From Spirochaetia bacterium UBA6919 (GTDB taxonomy: Bacteria > Spirochaetota > UBA6919), in NCBI GenBank assembly GCA_002450905.1, contig DKAT01000060.1, positions 1 through 46,834 on the forward strand: a stretch of DNA of 46,834 bases, written 5' to 3'. This document shows positions 16,882-25,898 of this stretch, in pieces. A model generated the notes under the pieces. That model was not told the origin of the DNA. It worked only from the letters and a program-made list of their open reading frames with translations, and did no database searches. A program made the position numbers and the translations under genes. How positions within the stretch are numbered: the stretch's first letter is position 1; each line of letters starts with the position of its first letter.

Positions 16882-17448
16882 TTACCGATTGAAAGCAAAT
16901 TTAACATTCCTATCAACTAAATGAGTAAATAATTGCAGAGAATCAGCTCGATCCCAGTGACGTGATCCTTTGAATTGGCCAATCACTGTACCATCTTTAT
17001 CTATTATAAACGTGGTTGGCACACCTCTTACCTTATACTTAGCTTTAATTTCAGCCTTTGGATCAAGAAGTACTGGAAACTTTACAGTGGATGGTATAAA
17101 TGTGGTTACTGATTCAGATTGCTTATCGAAAGAAATTGCGATCATCTCAAAATCTTTGCCCTTCATCTTTTCATAGAGCTTCTGCTTGACGGGCATCTCA
17201 GCCATGCACATGGGACAATAGGTAAGCCAGAAGTTAAGAAAAACGACCTTACCCCTATAATCTTTGAGTGAGACCTTCTTTCCATTTATATCGGTAAGTG
17301 TAAAATCAATTGCTTGTTTTATTTGGTTATCTGTTTTAGGATTTAATTTTTGTACAAGAGAATGGACTTTATCATCCTTGGATTGGCAGGAAAATATAGA
17401 TATTGCAAGAAATAATGTAAGAGAGAATAATTTAATAACTTTAGACAT
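16882..17448 (-). CDS. TlpA-like thioredoxin lipoprotein with CPMC site
   Basis: 188 residues. Signal peptide with lipobox IFSC, a short linker, then the domain FTLTDINGKKVSLKDYRGK, active site WLTYCPMCMAEMP, cis-Pro region RGVPTTFIIDKDG and the end SRHWDRADSLQ. First gene of a tandem pair and clearly paralogous to the second (shared LKDY-GK, NFW, FL-T/L-CP-C, and a -H-D/R-W ending). With the gene at 1330 it makes three TlpA-like lipoproteins in the window. Possible roles are cytochrome c maturation or reduction of Sox thiols; neither is shown by the sequence. Confidence 0.86.
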   Translation of the reverse strand: MSKVIKLFSLTLFLAISIFSCQSKDDKVHSLVQKLNPKTDNQIKQAIDFTLTDINGKKVSLKDYRGKVVFLNFWLTYCPMCMAEMPVKQKLYEKMKGKDFEMIAISFDKQSESVTTFIPSTVKFPVLLDPKAEIKAKYKVRGVPTTFIIDKDGTVIGQFKGSRHWDRADSLQLFTHLVDRNVKFAFNR

Positions 17449-17588
17449 AAGTAACTTAATACCCCTTTTTTAATTAATCTTTATTCGGTTTTTCAGATTA
17501 TCTTAATTAAACACTTTGTATAATAAAAAAAATATGTTTTTAAAAAAAATCAATTCATTTATATTTTATTTAAATAAATTTTGAGAAA

Positions 17589-18689
17589 ATGTTTATGACT
17601 CGTATCCAAAGACGTATTGGTAAAGTATCTAAATTGGGGATAAGATTAATTATTCTGTTTCACCTTGTGATATTATTATCAGGGTGTTATGTTTTAGAGC
17701 AGGGGTATTACCAACTCAATATGCTGAATGCTGCTGTTACTTTTCAAAACGTACTTTCAAATCCAAACATTAGTCAGAAGGTAAAGAAGAAAATACTTTT
17801 AGTGATGGAGGTGAAACAATTTGCCATTAAAGAACTGGGTTTGAAATATTCAAAGAGTTATTCTTCCTTTGTTAATATAAAAAATCCTTATGTAGCATAT
17901 AATCTTTCAGCTTCTCGTAAGGATAAATTGAAACCTGTTCTATGGAAATTCCCTGTGATTGGCGTTGTACCATATCTTGGATTCTTCCAACTAGCAGATG
18001 CGAGAATAGAAAGAGATCATCTTGACAAAAGGGGTTATGACACACTTCTTCGTGGTGTACCTGCTTACAGCACACTGGGTTTCTTTGGTGATCCACTGCT
18101 ATCAACAATGCTTCATTATCCTGATCCAGTATTAATTGAAATTATTATACATGAAATGACCCATGAAACTATATTTATTAAGAATTATGTTAAATTTAAT
18201 GAGGCTCTTGCAACATTTATTGGGAAAAAAGGATCGTTGTTGTTTATTAAAAAGAAATATGGAGTGAATTCGAAATGGATACCCTATATGGATGGTTTAA
18301 ATCAGGATGCAATATTGTTCTCTCAATTTATGGAAAAGATGATTAAACACCTCCAGAAATTTTATTCTCAACAAATCCCAGTTAATGAGAAAATTAGCCA
18401 AAGGGACATGATCTTTAAAAAATATCAGAAATATTTTCAAGTAAATATCAAACCACAACTTAAAACAAATGCCTATAAAGATTTTTATAGGATCCGGCTC
18501 AATAATGCCATCGTATTATCGTTCAGAAGATATTATGAAGACCTGAAGATATTTGAAAATATATACAATGCATTGGATCGGGACTTTAGTAAAACGATTT
18601 ACTTTTTTAAACAGATAGAAAGAATAAAATTAGATCCAAATTTATATCTAAGATGGTGGTTGAAAAATAAAAAAAATTATAATCGATGA
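17589..18689 (+). CDS. Predicted aminopeptidase lipoprotein (PF10023-like)
   Basis: 366 residues. A hydrophobic segment ends in LLSGC, a canonical lipobox with acceptor C33. A zincin-type site follows, IIHEMTHETIF (H188, E189, H192), with a likely third ligand Glu in FNEALATFIGKKG about 13 residues later. AYNLSAS and GVPAYSTLGFFGDPLLS are typical of the 'predicted aminopeptidase' family PF10023. It probably acts at the envelope. Its 3' end overlaps the convergent fabH by 13 bp. Activity in this family is predicted rather than established, as far as I know. Confidence 0.82.
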   Translation: MFMTRIQRRIGKVSKLGIRLIILFHLVILLSGCYVLEQGYYQLNMLNAAVTFQNVLSNPNISQKVKKKILLVMEVKQFAIKELGLKYSKSYSSFVNIKNPYVAYNLSASRKDKLKPVLWKFPVIGVVPYLGFFQLADARIERDHLDKRGYDTLLRGVPAYSTLGFFGDPLLSTMLHYPDPVLIEIIIHEMTHETIFIKNYVKFNEALATFIGKKGSLLFIKKKYGVNSKWIPYMDGLNQDAILFSQFMEKMIKHLQKFYSQQIPVNEKISQRDMIFKKYQKYFQVNIKPQLKTNAYKDFYRIRLNNAIVLSFRRYYEDLKIFENIYNALDRDFSKTIYFFKQIERIKLDPNLYLRWWLKNKKNYNR

Positions 18690-19690
18690 TCCAGAGCAGT
18701 CCATCGTACAACCGCAACTCCCCAAGTTAGCCCAGAACCAAATCCTACCATGACAATATTCGATGGTGTTTTTATCTGATTGGATTTAATTGCAGTATGA
18801 AGGGCTACTGGAATGGATGCAGCAGAAGTATTTCCAAAGGTTTGGAGATTTGCTATGAGTTGATCTTTTCGGAGATTTAATTTTTCTCCAAGAGCTTCTA
18901 CTATCCGCATGTTCGCTTGGTGAGGAATTAAATAATCCATTTCAGATAAAGAAATATTTGAGTTTCCTAATGATTTTAATATAGCTGGAGGTATTTCTCT
19001 TAGTGAAAATTTATATATCTCTTTTCCATTCATTTGAACATATTGTTGTTTCACATCATTAGGAGTTACCAAAGGGGAATTTTTACCAGAAAATGGCAAG
19101 TAAAGTTCATGTCCTTTGGTTCCATCAGAATAAAGATCGATTGATTGAATCTCGTTTTCCCCTTCCCATCTTTCAAGAACAATAGCTCCAGCAGCATCAC
19201 CAAATAAAATGCAGGTCGATCTATCCTTCCAATCAATAGCTCGAGAGTGAAGATCTCCACCAGTTATAAGAATTCGTTTATAAGTTCCAGTTGTCAGAAA
19301 TGAGTAAGCCACTTTCATTGCATAAACAAATCCACTACAAGCAGCTACCACATTGAATCCCACTGCATTTTTTGCCCCAAGAAGCCCTTGGATTTCACAA
19401 GCAGTTGAAGGATAAATATTATCAGGAATTGAAGTAGCTGAAATAATGAGATCAATGTCCAGAGGAGTTACACCCGCATATTCGAGTGCATCTTTAGAGG
19501 CTTGAACAGATAATGAGGTGATACCTTCATTTCCGCTAACAACCCGTCTCTGCTTGATCCCCGTTCTGGCTGTAATCCATTCATCATTGGTATCAACAAC
19601 GTTGGATAGATCATCATTTTTTATCACATAGTCTGGTAAAGCAGATCCAATCCCTATAATACGAACTGGATGTCCTTTAATATTTCCCAC
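18677..19690 (-). CDS. fabH: 3-oxoacyl-ACP synthase III (FabH)
   Basis: 337 residues, normal length. The thiolase-fold triad is complete: C118 in VVAACSGF, H257 in IPHQANMR and N287 in FGNTSAASIP; GFGSGLTWG lies near the end. It starts fatty acid synthesis by condensing acetyl-CoA with malonyl-ACP in the cytoplasm. The start is GTG with AGAGGT upstream. It is not within a fab/plsX cluster; neighbours are an aminopeptidase (convergent, overlapping) and a divergent acyl-CoA dehydrogenase. A specialised KAS III-like role is possible, but the motifs are those of FabH. Confidence 0.92.
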   Translation of the reverse strand: MGNIKGHPVRIIGIGSALPDYVIKNDDLSNVVDTNDEWITARTGIKQRRVVSGNEGITSLSVQASKDALEYAGVTPLDIDLIISATSIPDNIYPSTACEIQGLLGAKNAVGFNVVAACSGFVYAMKVAYSFLTTGTYKRILITGGDLHSRAIDWKDRSTCILFGDAAGAIVLERWEGENEIQSIDLYSDGTKGHELYLPFSGKNSPLVTPNDVKQQYVQMNGKEIYKFSLREIPPAILKSLGNSNISLSEMDYLIPHQANMRIVEALGEKLNLRKDQLIANLQTFGNTSAASIPVALHTAIKSNQIKTPSNIVMVGFGSGLTWGVAVVRWTALDHRL

Positions 19691-19883
19691 TCAAACCTCT
19701 TCCAAATTAAACTAGTGAATATATCTAAGTATCAGGAACTTGTCAATAAAAATATGTATTATAAATATTTTATGTCATCTAATTTTTTTAATTTCTTATT
19801 ATTAATAGACATTCTGGTGTTTAAATTGATAGTTAATCATAGTTAATTTAAAAAAGCTTTAATTATTCGAAATAAGGGGTATA

Positions 19884-21065
19884 ATGAGTACATATCATGA
19901 ACTGGATTATATAGATCCACTCCTTCTTGAAGAAGAAATCCTTATTAGAAATACTATACGAGAATATGTGGATAAGGATATTATTTCTCAAATAGGCGAA
20001 TATTTTAGCAGTGGACAATTTCCAATGGATATGATAAAGAAATTAGCTACTCTGGGTATATTAGGTGGCAATCTGCCTTTGGAAACATATATCCCTAATT
20101 TCATGAAGATTAGTGATACAGCGTATGGACTTGTAATGGAGGAGTTAGAGAGGGCTGATAGCGGGTTAAGGAGCTTTGCCTCAGTGACAGGTGCCCTTAC
20201 TATGTTTCCTATCTTAGAATATGGCTCAGAAGATCAGAAAGAGAAATGGCTCAATAAATTATATACAGGTGAAGCTATCGGTTGTTTTGGTTTGACAGAA
20301 GAACAGGGAGGATCAGATCCCTCAAATATGCAAACTAGAGCCAAGAAATCAGGTGATGGATATATATTAAATGGGCGAAAGGCATGGATTACAAATGGTG
20401 AGATTGCAGATATAAGTGTTGTATGGGCATTAGATGAAGATAACCACGTGAAAGGCTTTTTAGTAGAGAAAAATATTCATGGATTCTCCACTGTACCAAT
20501 GGTGAAACATGCCTATAAGAATTCAATGAGGGCTTCGGTAACTTCCTATCTGATACTTGAAGATTGTTATATTGATAAATCTTCTATACTACCAAATGTA
20601 GAAGGGAGTAAGTCCTATTTACGATGTCTCAGTAAAGCTCGTTATGGAATTGCGTGGGGAGTTATTGGCTCAGCCTATGGATGTTTTCATGAGATACGTG
20701 ATTACCTAGATACAAGAATATTATTCAATGAACCACTTAGTCATAAGCAACTTATACAGAATGAATTGTCGTCAATACGAAGAGATATTGAAATCATGCA
20801 GGGATCAATGCTCACAATGGGGCGTTTAGCTGACCAGGGCTTGCTAAATTATCGGGAAATATCTCTAGTGAAGTTCAATAACGTAACAACTGCCCTTCAA
20901 ATTGCCCTTCGAGCGGATGAGTTGTTAGGGGCTAATCGAATATCGAATGAATATAATATCCCTCGTCATCTTGCCAATTTACGTTCTGTTGAATCTTACG
21001 AGGGAACACGGTTTATACATTCACTCATCCAAGGAGCTGATATCACAGGGTATAAGGCATTTTAA
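19884..21065 (+). CDS. gcdH: Acyl-CoA dehydrogenase, glutaryl-CoA dehydrogenase-like
   Basis: 393 residues. The acyl-CoA dehydrogenase fold shows CFGLTEEQGGSDPSNMQT and LNGRKAWITNGEIADISVVWA. The C-terminal YEGTRFIHSLIQGADITGYKAF region (ending at the stop codon) matches the glutaryl-CoA dehydrogenase subgroup, with the catalytic Glu around residue 373. This would oxidise and decarboxylate glutaryl-CoA to crotonyl-CoA, with electrons to ETF, in Lys/Trp breakdown. GGGG-type site before the ATG. It converges on and overlaps by 4 bp the 2-oxoacid oxidoreductase operon. Subfamily assignment rests on motifs only; another short-chain substrate is possible. Confidence 0.82.
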   Translation: MSTYHELDYIDPLLLEEEILIRNTIREYVDKDIISQIGEYFSSGQFPMDMIKKLATLGILGGNLPLETYIPNFMKISDTAYGLVMEELERADSGLRSFASVTGALTMFPILEYGSEDQKEKWLNKLYTGEAIGCFGLTEEQGGSDPSNMQTRAKKSGDGYILNGRKAWITNGEIADISVVWALDEDNHVKGFLVEKNIHGFSTVPMVKHAYKNSMRASVTSYLILEDCYIDKSSILPNVEGSKSYLRCLSKARYGIAWGVIGSAYGCFHEIRDYLDTRILFNEPLSHKQLIQNELSSIRRDIEIMQGSMLTMGRLADQGLLNYREISLVKFNNVTTALQIALRADELLGANRISNEYNIPRHLANLRSVESYEGTRFIHSLIQGADITGYKAF

Positions 21066-22300
21066 ATAAGTAGTCTTGCCTTATCTAAAGATGAAAATAG
21101 TTTTTCTGATAATTGTCGTTGATGAATGGCTTCATAGAGGACTTCTACTGGGAAGATATTTGATTTCATGATCCAGAAGGCAATAGCACCTAGAGTAGCC
21201 CCCTTATGACCTATGGTATGTCGAAATGGTTTAATAACAGTGTCAGTGCCTTGAAGTCCTGATAGGCTCTCATCAATGATAAGAAGAGGTATCTCAGTCC
21301 ATTTATTTTTCACCATGTCAAGACCTTCTTGTGCTGTTACAATGAGTATATCAGGGGTATGAATACCAGTATAATGAATTTTCTTGTTGGATAAGATGAC
21401 TTCACTGAGCGAAAATCCTGTACCTACAGTGATAGGATACTCCCCCTTTTGAGTTGTATGAAGACCTGTAATAATTGAAGCTTGTGCTAACAGTGATGAT
21501 GCCAGTTGTACTCCTTCACCAGCTGAACCAGCAATTACTATACGTAATGTTCTATCTAACTGAGAAACATAATTCTTATTGACTGATAAAATTGAATTAA
21601 ATAATGATGTGCTAATATTCCGATCTATTGAATAAGGTTCTCGATCATTATAATACGTAATTTCCTTATAACCACTATAATCCAGCTCATGTGCCTTATT
21701 CACCCCATAGGGTATACAAAGTCCGACTATTTCAACCAAAGAAAAACCTTTTATAGATAAAGCATTTGATATTCTATCTGAATAATTCCCATGTCCCATA
21801 ATCCTTGTACAGAAAGAAGCCCCTGCTTTATTGACAAGTTCAACAATATCAAAATGTGGAACATGGGAATCAGGGATAGAGTGGTCTAATTTATAATCCT
21901 TTGTTGTCAAACCACTAATCTGCCCACCTGTCATTCCATAAACCATATTATTAAGAAGGATTACTGTTATATCTACATTTCGTCTGGCTGATTCTAACAG
22001 GTGTTGTAAGCCAATCGTTGCTCCACCATCTCCAATAATGACTATGATTTTCTTTTCTGGATTCTGAAGACCTAAAGATATGCCAAGAGCCAATGCTGTT
22101 GAACGCCCATGGATGCCATGGATTGTATGACACTGTACAAGAGAATCAATAAGACCACAACAGCCAATATCACTTACGATAATGATATCCAGGGGATTCC
22201 ATTGGCCAGATAATATAGCTTTATCAAGATTCTGATTGGCTGATTTATGTCCACAGCCAGGGCAATAGGGCATAGTCTTAGTACTCAACATGTTCGACAT
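21062..22300 (-). CDS. korB: 2-oxoacid:ferredoxin oxidoreductase, beta-gamma fusion
   Basis: 412 residues. Residues 1-240 are the TPP-binding beta subunit: CPGCGH near the N-terminus, GDGGATIG (90-97), then LLNNMVYGMTGGQ (N117, N118). Residues about 247-405 are the gamma subunit, starting RIVIAGSAGEGVQLAS with QKGEYPITVGTGFS. The two are usually separate genes. With the alpha subunit upstream (16-bp overlap) this forms a 2-oxoglutarate/2-oxoacid oxidoreductase that makes acyl-CoA and reduced ferredoxin. No delta ferredoxin subunit is encoded. The 2-oxoglutarate type is the best guess; branched-chain or 2-oxoadipate substrates cannot be excluded. Confidence 0.87.
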   Translation of the reverse strand: MSNMLSTKTMPYCPGCGHKSANQNLDKAILSGQWNPLDIIIVSDIGCCGLIDSLVQCHTIHGIHGRSTALALGISLGLQNPEKKIIVIIGDGGATIGLQHLLESARRNVDITVILLNNMVYGMTGGQISGLTTKDYKLDHSIPDSHVPHFDIVELVNKAGASFCTRIMGHGNYSDRISNALSIKGFSLVEIVGLCIPYGVNKAHELDYSGYKEITYYNDREPYSIDRNISTSLFNSILSVNKNYVSQLDRTLRIVIAGSAGEGVQLASSLLAQASIITGLHTTQKGEYPITVGTGFSLSEVILSNKKIHYTGIHTPDILIVTAQEGLDMVKNKWTEIPLLIIDESLSGLQGTDTVIKPFRHTIGHKGATLGAIAFWIMKSNIFPVEVLYEAIHQRQLSEKLFSSLDKARLLI

Positions 22301-23409
22301 ACCTCTGCAATTTCAGATGGTGTAATCATACTTCCTATTTTGTTGACTCTAAAAACATTTTTTGGAATATTATGTCCATATAGGATTTCTGTAAGGAGCC
22401 CTGAATGATTTTCTTCAGCGATTACTACTTTCTTAAAACGTTTGAATATATCAAAAATCTTTGGATTCATAGGGAGAATAGTTTTTAGAATCAAATATGA
22501 TAAGCTCTTCCCTTCCATACGGAGATGAGCCACAGCATCCCTCAATGCTTCTGATGTTATACCATAACTCACAATTAATAGATCTGAATTCTTTTTGTCA
22601 TCCAGTTCAAATTCAACATGACTATCTATCCCCCGGGATATTTTATCATAGAGCCGCATAGTATTCCCAATAGCTATAGGAGTAGCCTTCTTAATTATAC
22701 CCAAAGGATCATGAGTAGATGCATTGAGGCGTACTTGGTGTTTATTATTCCCAAGGGGCAGGAAGTCTGGAACAAGTCCTTTTTGAATATCATAGCTCAT
22801 ATAGCTTTCGTTCTGATTATAATATTTCCATTCTATAGCTGGTATTGGTTTCAACTGGGATAGATCGAAACTTCTCTGGGTCATAATCATTTCTTTTGAA
22901 GTCAATAGAATCACAGGGGTTCTCAAGTATAAAGCTGTATGAATAGCTTTATTAGTAAGAAACCAACAGTCATTAAAATTTGATATACAGAATACAGGGA
23001 CAGGATAGCCCCCTGATATAATTCCTCTCAAGAATAAGAGATCACCTTGAGCACCCGTTGTCGCTGAACCTGTACTGGGACCCAATCGTTGGGACAGAAT
23101 AATTAATAAAGGTAATTCCATCATAAATGCCATGTTGATACTCTCTGTCATCAAGGCAAGTCCAGGAAATGAGGTTGCTGTAACGGGAAATTTCCCTACG
23201 GATGAGAATCCACTCATCCATTGGAGAGTACTTATTTCGTCGGGTGCAGATAAGAAGTGAGGAAAACGTTCTGAACTGTATCTATAAATCCAATTGGTGG
23301 GGGTAATGGGATACCCAATGAATATATCAGCCCCTGATTGAACACAGGCTTCTGTTATTATTCTGGAACCATCCAGCAACGATATAGATTTCTCAGATAA
23401 ACTTTCCAT
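22285..23409 (-). CDS. korA: 2-oxoacid:ferredoxin oxidoreductase alpha subunit
   Basis: 374 residues with the alpha-subunit signatures IGYPITPTNWI, APDEISTLQWMSGFSSVG, TSFPGLALMTESINMAFMME and QRLGPSTGSATTGAQGDLL. The C-terminal domain contains LILKTILPMNPK and VVIAEENHSGLL, which help bind CoA and close the active site. It lacks the N-terminal gamma domain that many KorA proteins carry, consistent with gamma being fused to beta here. First gene of a two-gene operon. No strong ribosome site is visible before the ATG. Confidence 0.88.
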   Translation of the reverse strand: MESLSEKSISLLDGSRIITEACVQSGADIFIGYPITPTNWIYRYSSERFPHFLSAPDEISTLQWMSGFSSVGKFPVTATSFPGLALMTESINMAFMMELPLLIILSQRLGPSTGSATTGAQGDLLFLRGIISGGYPVPVFCISNFNDCWFLTNKAIHTALYLRTPVILLTSKEMIMTQRSFDLSQLKPIPAIEWKYYNQNESYMSYDIQKGLVPDFLPLGNNKHQVRLNASTHDPLGIIKKATPIAIGNTMRLYDKISRGIDSHVEFELDDKKNSDLLIVSYGITSEALRDAVAHLRMEGKSLSYLILKTILPMNPKIFDIFKRFKKVVIAEENHSGLLTEILYGHNIPKNVFRVNKIGSMITPSEIAEVCRTC

Positions 23410-23448
23410 AACAGATATGATATTTTTATTAAAAAATCATCTTTCAAA

Positions 23449-23477
23449 ATAATAACCTCAAATATGAAAATAGACAA
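23449..23477 (-). promoter_or_regulatory. Putative sigma-70 promoter for the 2-oxoacid oxidoreductase operon
   Basis: On the minus strand TTGTCT (23472-23477) and TATTAT (23449-23454) are 17 bp apart, about 40 bp upstream of the alpha-subunit ATG. Confidence 0.45.
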
Positions 23478-23772
23478 GCTATATCGATTTTATTTTATAT
23501 TTTATATGTACATAATCAAAGAGACTTATAAGTAAATTATCTTGCTTAATAAATCTACCTAAAAAAATTATAAGAAAATAATTACTCGTATGATATACTT
23601 CAGTAGTACTAGGCTTAATTGATAATATAATAGATTATTAACAAGGTAACATACCCGTGAAGTATCGGAACTAAAAAATCTGATTCCGATATTGATTGAT
23701 TCCAAGTTAAGAATGATACAATATCTCTTGGGAGGTTTATTGATTATTTTAGAATTAGTGTTCGGCTGGATT

Positions 23773-23805
23773 ATAAATAAAGAAAGGGAACCCGTTTGGA
23801 TTCCC
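23773..23805 (-). terminator. Rho-independent terminator after the Ser/Gly-rich lipoprotein
   Basis: On the minus strand GGGAATCC (23805-23798) pairs with GGGTTCCC (23793-23786) over eight base pairs (one G-T) around an AAAC loop, followed by TTTCTTTATTT. A weaker inverted repeat GTTAAAC/GTTTAAC lies just before it (23818-23841). Confidence 0.8.
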
Positions 23806-23861
23806 CATCTTACTATCGTTAAACTTTTATTTGAGTTTAACAACTCTTTTTGTTTTGCATG

Positions 23862-24554
23862 TTAATCGTTATGAGACTGTCCATAACTGTTGTTTTGGCT
23901 ACCTTTTGTTCGTGTTTCTTCGTCACCTTGTTTATGTCCGAAGTCACTATTTCCTTTGCCATCAGATTTGCCATTAGAGCCTTTGGAATTGTTATTTGAG
24001 TTATCATCGGATGCAGAAGAACTATTTCCTGATGAAGTATTGGATGAACCAGAGTTAGCTACAGAACTTCCGCTTGATCCGCTTGTAGATGAACCAGAAT
24101 TACCAGTTGATGCACTTGAAGATCCTGATGAAGTATTGGATGAACCAGAGTTAGCTACAGAACTTCCACTTGATCCACTTGTAGATGAACCAGAATTAGC
24201 TACAGAACTTCCGCTTGATCCACTTGTAGATGAACCAGAAGTACCAGTTGACGCACTAGAAGTTCCTTTTGTTGACGTACCACTTTGGGAATTATTTACA
24301 GAGGTATTACTAACACTGGTTGCCGTTGCGTTAGTTCCAGATTTAGTTACTGAGTTAGCATCTTTAGTACCGGAATTATTAGATGAGTTTCCAGAGGAAG
24401 TATTAACTCCAGCAAACTGCTCTGGTATACTTCCAACTCCACCACCACCGCTACTGCATGCTTGTAATCCTATTCCTATTGTAAATAGAGATACAAAGAT
24501 GATTGCTAATGGAAATGATTTTATTTTCTTTGTTGTAATATCGTTTCTTAACAT
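23862..24554 (-). CDS. Ser/Gly/Asn-rich repeat lipoprotein
   Basis: 230 residues. Signal peptide ending LQAC (lipobox) followed by SSGGGG, a typical surface-lipoprotein spacer. The rest is extremely low in complexity: Ser, Gly, Thr and Asn dominate, with three near-identical copies of STSGSSGSSVANSGS (about residues 108-170), then a charged, His-containing tail. No catalytic domain is visible. AAAGGAG precedes the ATG, a promoter lies upstream and a terminator downstream, so it is very likely expressed alone. Probably a flexible surface-exposed or stalk-like lipoprotein. The long ORF on the opposite strand is a shadow of this biased composition. Confidence 0.75.
   Translation of the reverse strand: MLRNDITTKKIKSFPLAIIFVSLFTIGIGLQACSSGGGGVGSIPEQFAGVNTSSGNSSNNSGTKDANSVTKSGTNATATSVSNTSVNNSQSGTSTKGTSSASTGTSGSSTSGSSGSSVANSGSSTSGSSGSSVANSGSSNTSSGSSSASTGNSGSSTSGSSGSSVANSGSSNTSSGNSSSASDDNSNNNSKGSNGKSDGKGNSDFGHKQGDEETRTKGSQNNSYGQSHND
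24031..24270 (-). repeat. In-frame direct repeats within the Ser/Gly lipoprotein gene
   Basis: A 96-bp unit at 24031-24126 recurs from 24127 with an extra 45-bp insertion. The 45-bp subunit, starting GATGAACCAGA on the plus strand, appears three times in all. All lengths are multiples of three, so copy-number change would keep the frame. Confidence 0.85.
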
Positions 24555-24619
24555 TATTTTCTCCTTTATCTGAAATTGTTATATGTAAAAGTTAATGCAA
24601 TGTATATGCCAGTATAAAA

Positions 24620-24648
24620 AATATATGAATTATATTTCATTTGGACAA
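24620..24648 (-). promoter_or_regulatory. Putative promoter for the Ser/Gly-rich lipoprotein
   Basis: On the minus strand TTGTCC (24643-24648) and TATATT (24620-24625) are spaced by 17 bp, about 65 bp upstream of the ATG. Confidence 0.4.
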
Positions 24649-25174
24649 GTTAAATAGTTATTATATTAATAATAATTGGGGATAATTTTTTTATCATTCC
24701 TACGATTTTTTTTATGTTATGAATAATATTGACATTTTTTAACCTTATTTTTCTTCAAGATTTTGATTCGAATTGATCTAAATTTACTCAATTGATAGTG
24801 ATGATCTATTATGTATTTTTAAAAAATATTTATTATACAGTGAATTAACTAATATCATTTCTTTTTTGTGAATAATAATACATATTGTATCATTTTGGTC
24901 GATATATATCATTTAATATTTATCTCCTGAATATATTGGAAATAATATTTTTATCATGCTGGGCTCTTTTGACACGCCACTATATGTCCATTTATTAAGA
25001 TTAGCAGTTGACGAATTTTAAGTTTTAAAATAAATTTTATTTTATAATAAAGTTCAGATTTCTATAAGAAAATACGACTTTTATTAACAATATATTGAAA
25101 TAGTATTTTCATTGCCATTATAGGATCTATGTTCTTGCGTATCCATTGCTTATTTACTTTGTTAAGGAAGATTT
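24649..25174 (+). other. Intergenic, no gene seen
   Basis: About 525 bp of AT-rich sequence between divergent genes. It should contain the promoter of the PilZ gene. No ORF, RNA gene or clear hairpin stands out. Confidence 0.5.
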
Positions 25175-25888
25175 ATGAAAAAAAAACCCTTATTAATTAT
25201 TATTATCTCTGTAATATACATACTTGCACCTGTCTTTAATCTTTTTTATTTCTCCTATATGACAGGATTAAGTCCATCCGACTATTTACAAAAATCATTT
25301 CAGAGCACCCTTGAAATGATATTATTCCTTATACTATTTCCTATAGGTGGAATCGCTGTATATGCTGTTAGAAAATGGAGCTATCCAGTATTTTTCCTGG
25401 TAACTGCCTGGGCATTTTATGGTAACTATAAGACCTGGTACTACAATCCAGATGCCCTTCCAATATGGTTATTAATAATTGCTACAATCCTCAATTTTGT
25501 TGGAGTTGCATATATTCTAATTCCTGAAGTAAGAAAGGTATATATGGATCCTTCCCTAAGATGGTGGGAATCAAAACCCAGATATCTTGTGGATATTGAC
25601 AACCTCAATCAAAGTAATGAGATTAGTGGCAAGATCTTTAATATATCTGAGGGGGGGGTTTTTATGGTACCCAATGAGAAATTACATCTAACTATAGGGG
25701 ATCGTATTCAATTGAAGTTTGCTTATGAAGGCTTGGACATGGAGTTGAACGGGGAAGTGGTGCATTTTAACCCACAATATTTAAAGGGATACGGAATCCG
25801 TTTTGAGGAATTCAACAAGGATATTAAACAATCAGCCAAGAATTTAATAAAAAAAATACGAAAAAATAGTCCAAGATCTGAACGATAA
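25175..25888 (+). CDS. Membrane protein with C-terminal PilZ domain
   Basis: 237 residues. About four membrane helices in the first 118 residues (around 7-27, 46-66, 69-86 and 96-118), then a cytoplasmic PilZ domain (about 130-230). The PilZ N-x-S-x-x-G motif is present (NISEGG, 156-161), followed by GDRIQLKF and GYGIRFEEF. The usual R-x-x-x-R motif is degenerate (KPRYLVDI), so c-di-GMP binding is likely but not certain. Good GGAAG site before the ATG. With the HD-GYP protein at 87 it shows that c-di-GMP signalling operates in this organism. Output unknown. Confidence 0.83.
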   Translation: MKKKPLLIIIISVIYILAPVFNLFYFSYMTGLSPSDYLQKSFQSTLEMILFLILFPIGGIAVYAVRKWSYPVFFLVTAWAFYGNYKTWYYNPDALPIWLLIIATILNFVGVAYILIPEVRKVYMDPSLRWWESKPRYLVDIDNLNQSNEISGKIFNISEGGVFMVPNEKLHLTIGDRIQLKFAYEGLDMELNGEVVHFNPQYLKGYGIRFEEFNKDIKQSAKNLIKKIRKNSPRSER

Positions 25889-25898
25889 AATAATTTAA

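Noticed and set aside
23568..23843. 91-codon minus-strand ORF
   Set aside because: No recognisable domain or ribosome site, and it overlaps the terminator of the lipoprotein gene.
23890..24573. 227-codon plus-strand ORF rich in Pro, Glu and Leu
   Set aside because: It is antisense to the Ser/Gly-rich lipoprotein, which has a lipobox, ribosome site, promoter and terminator; the antisense ORF arises from the repetitive composition.
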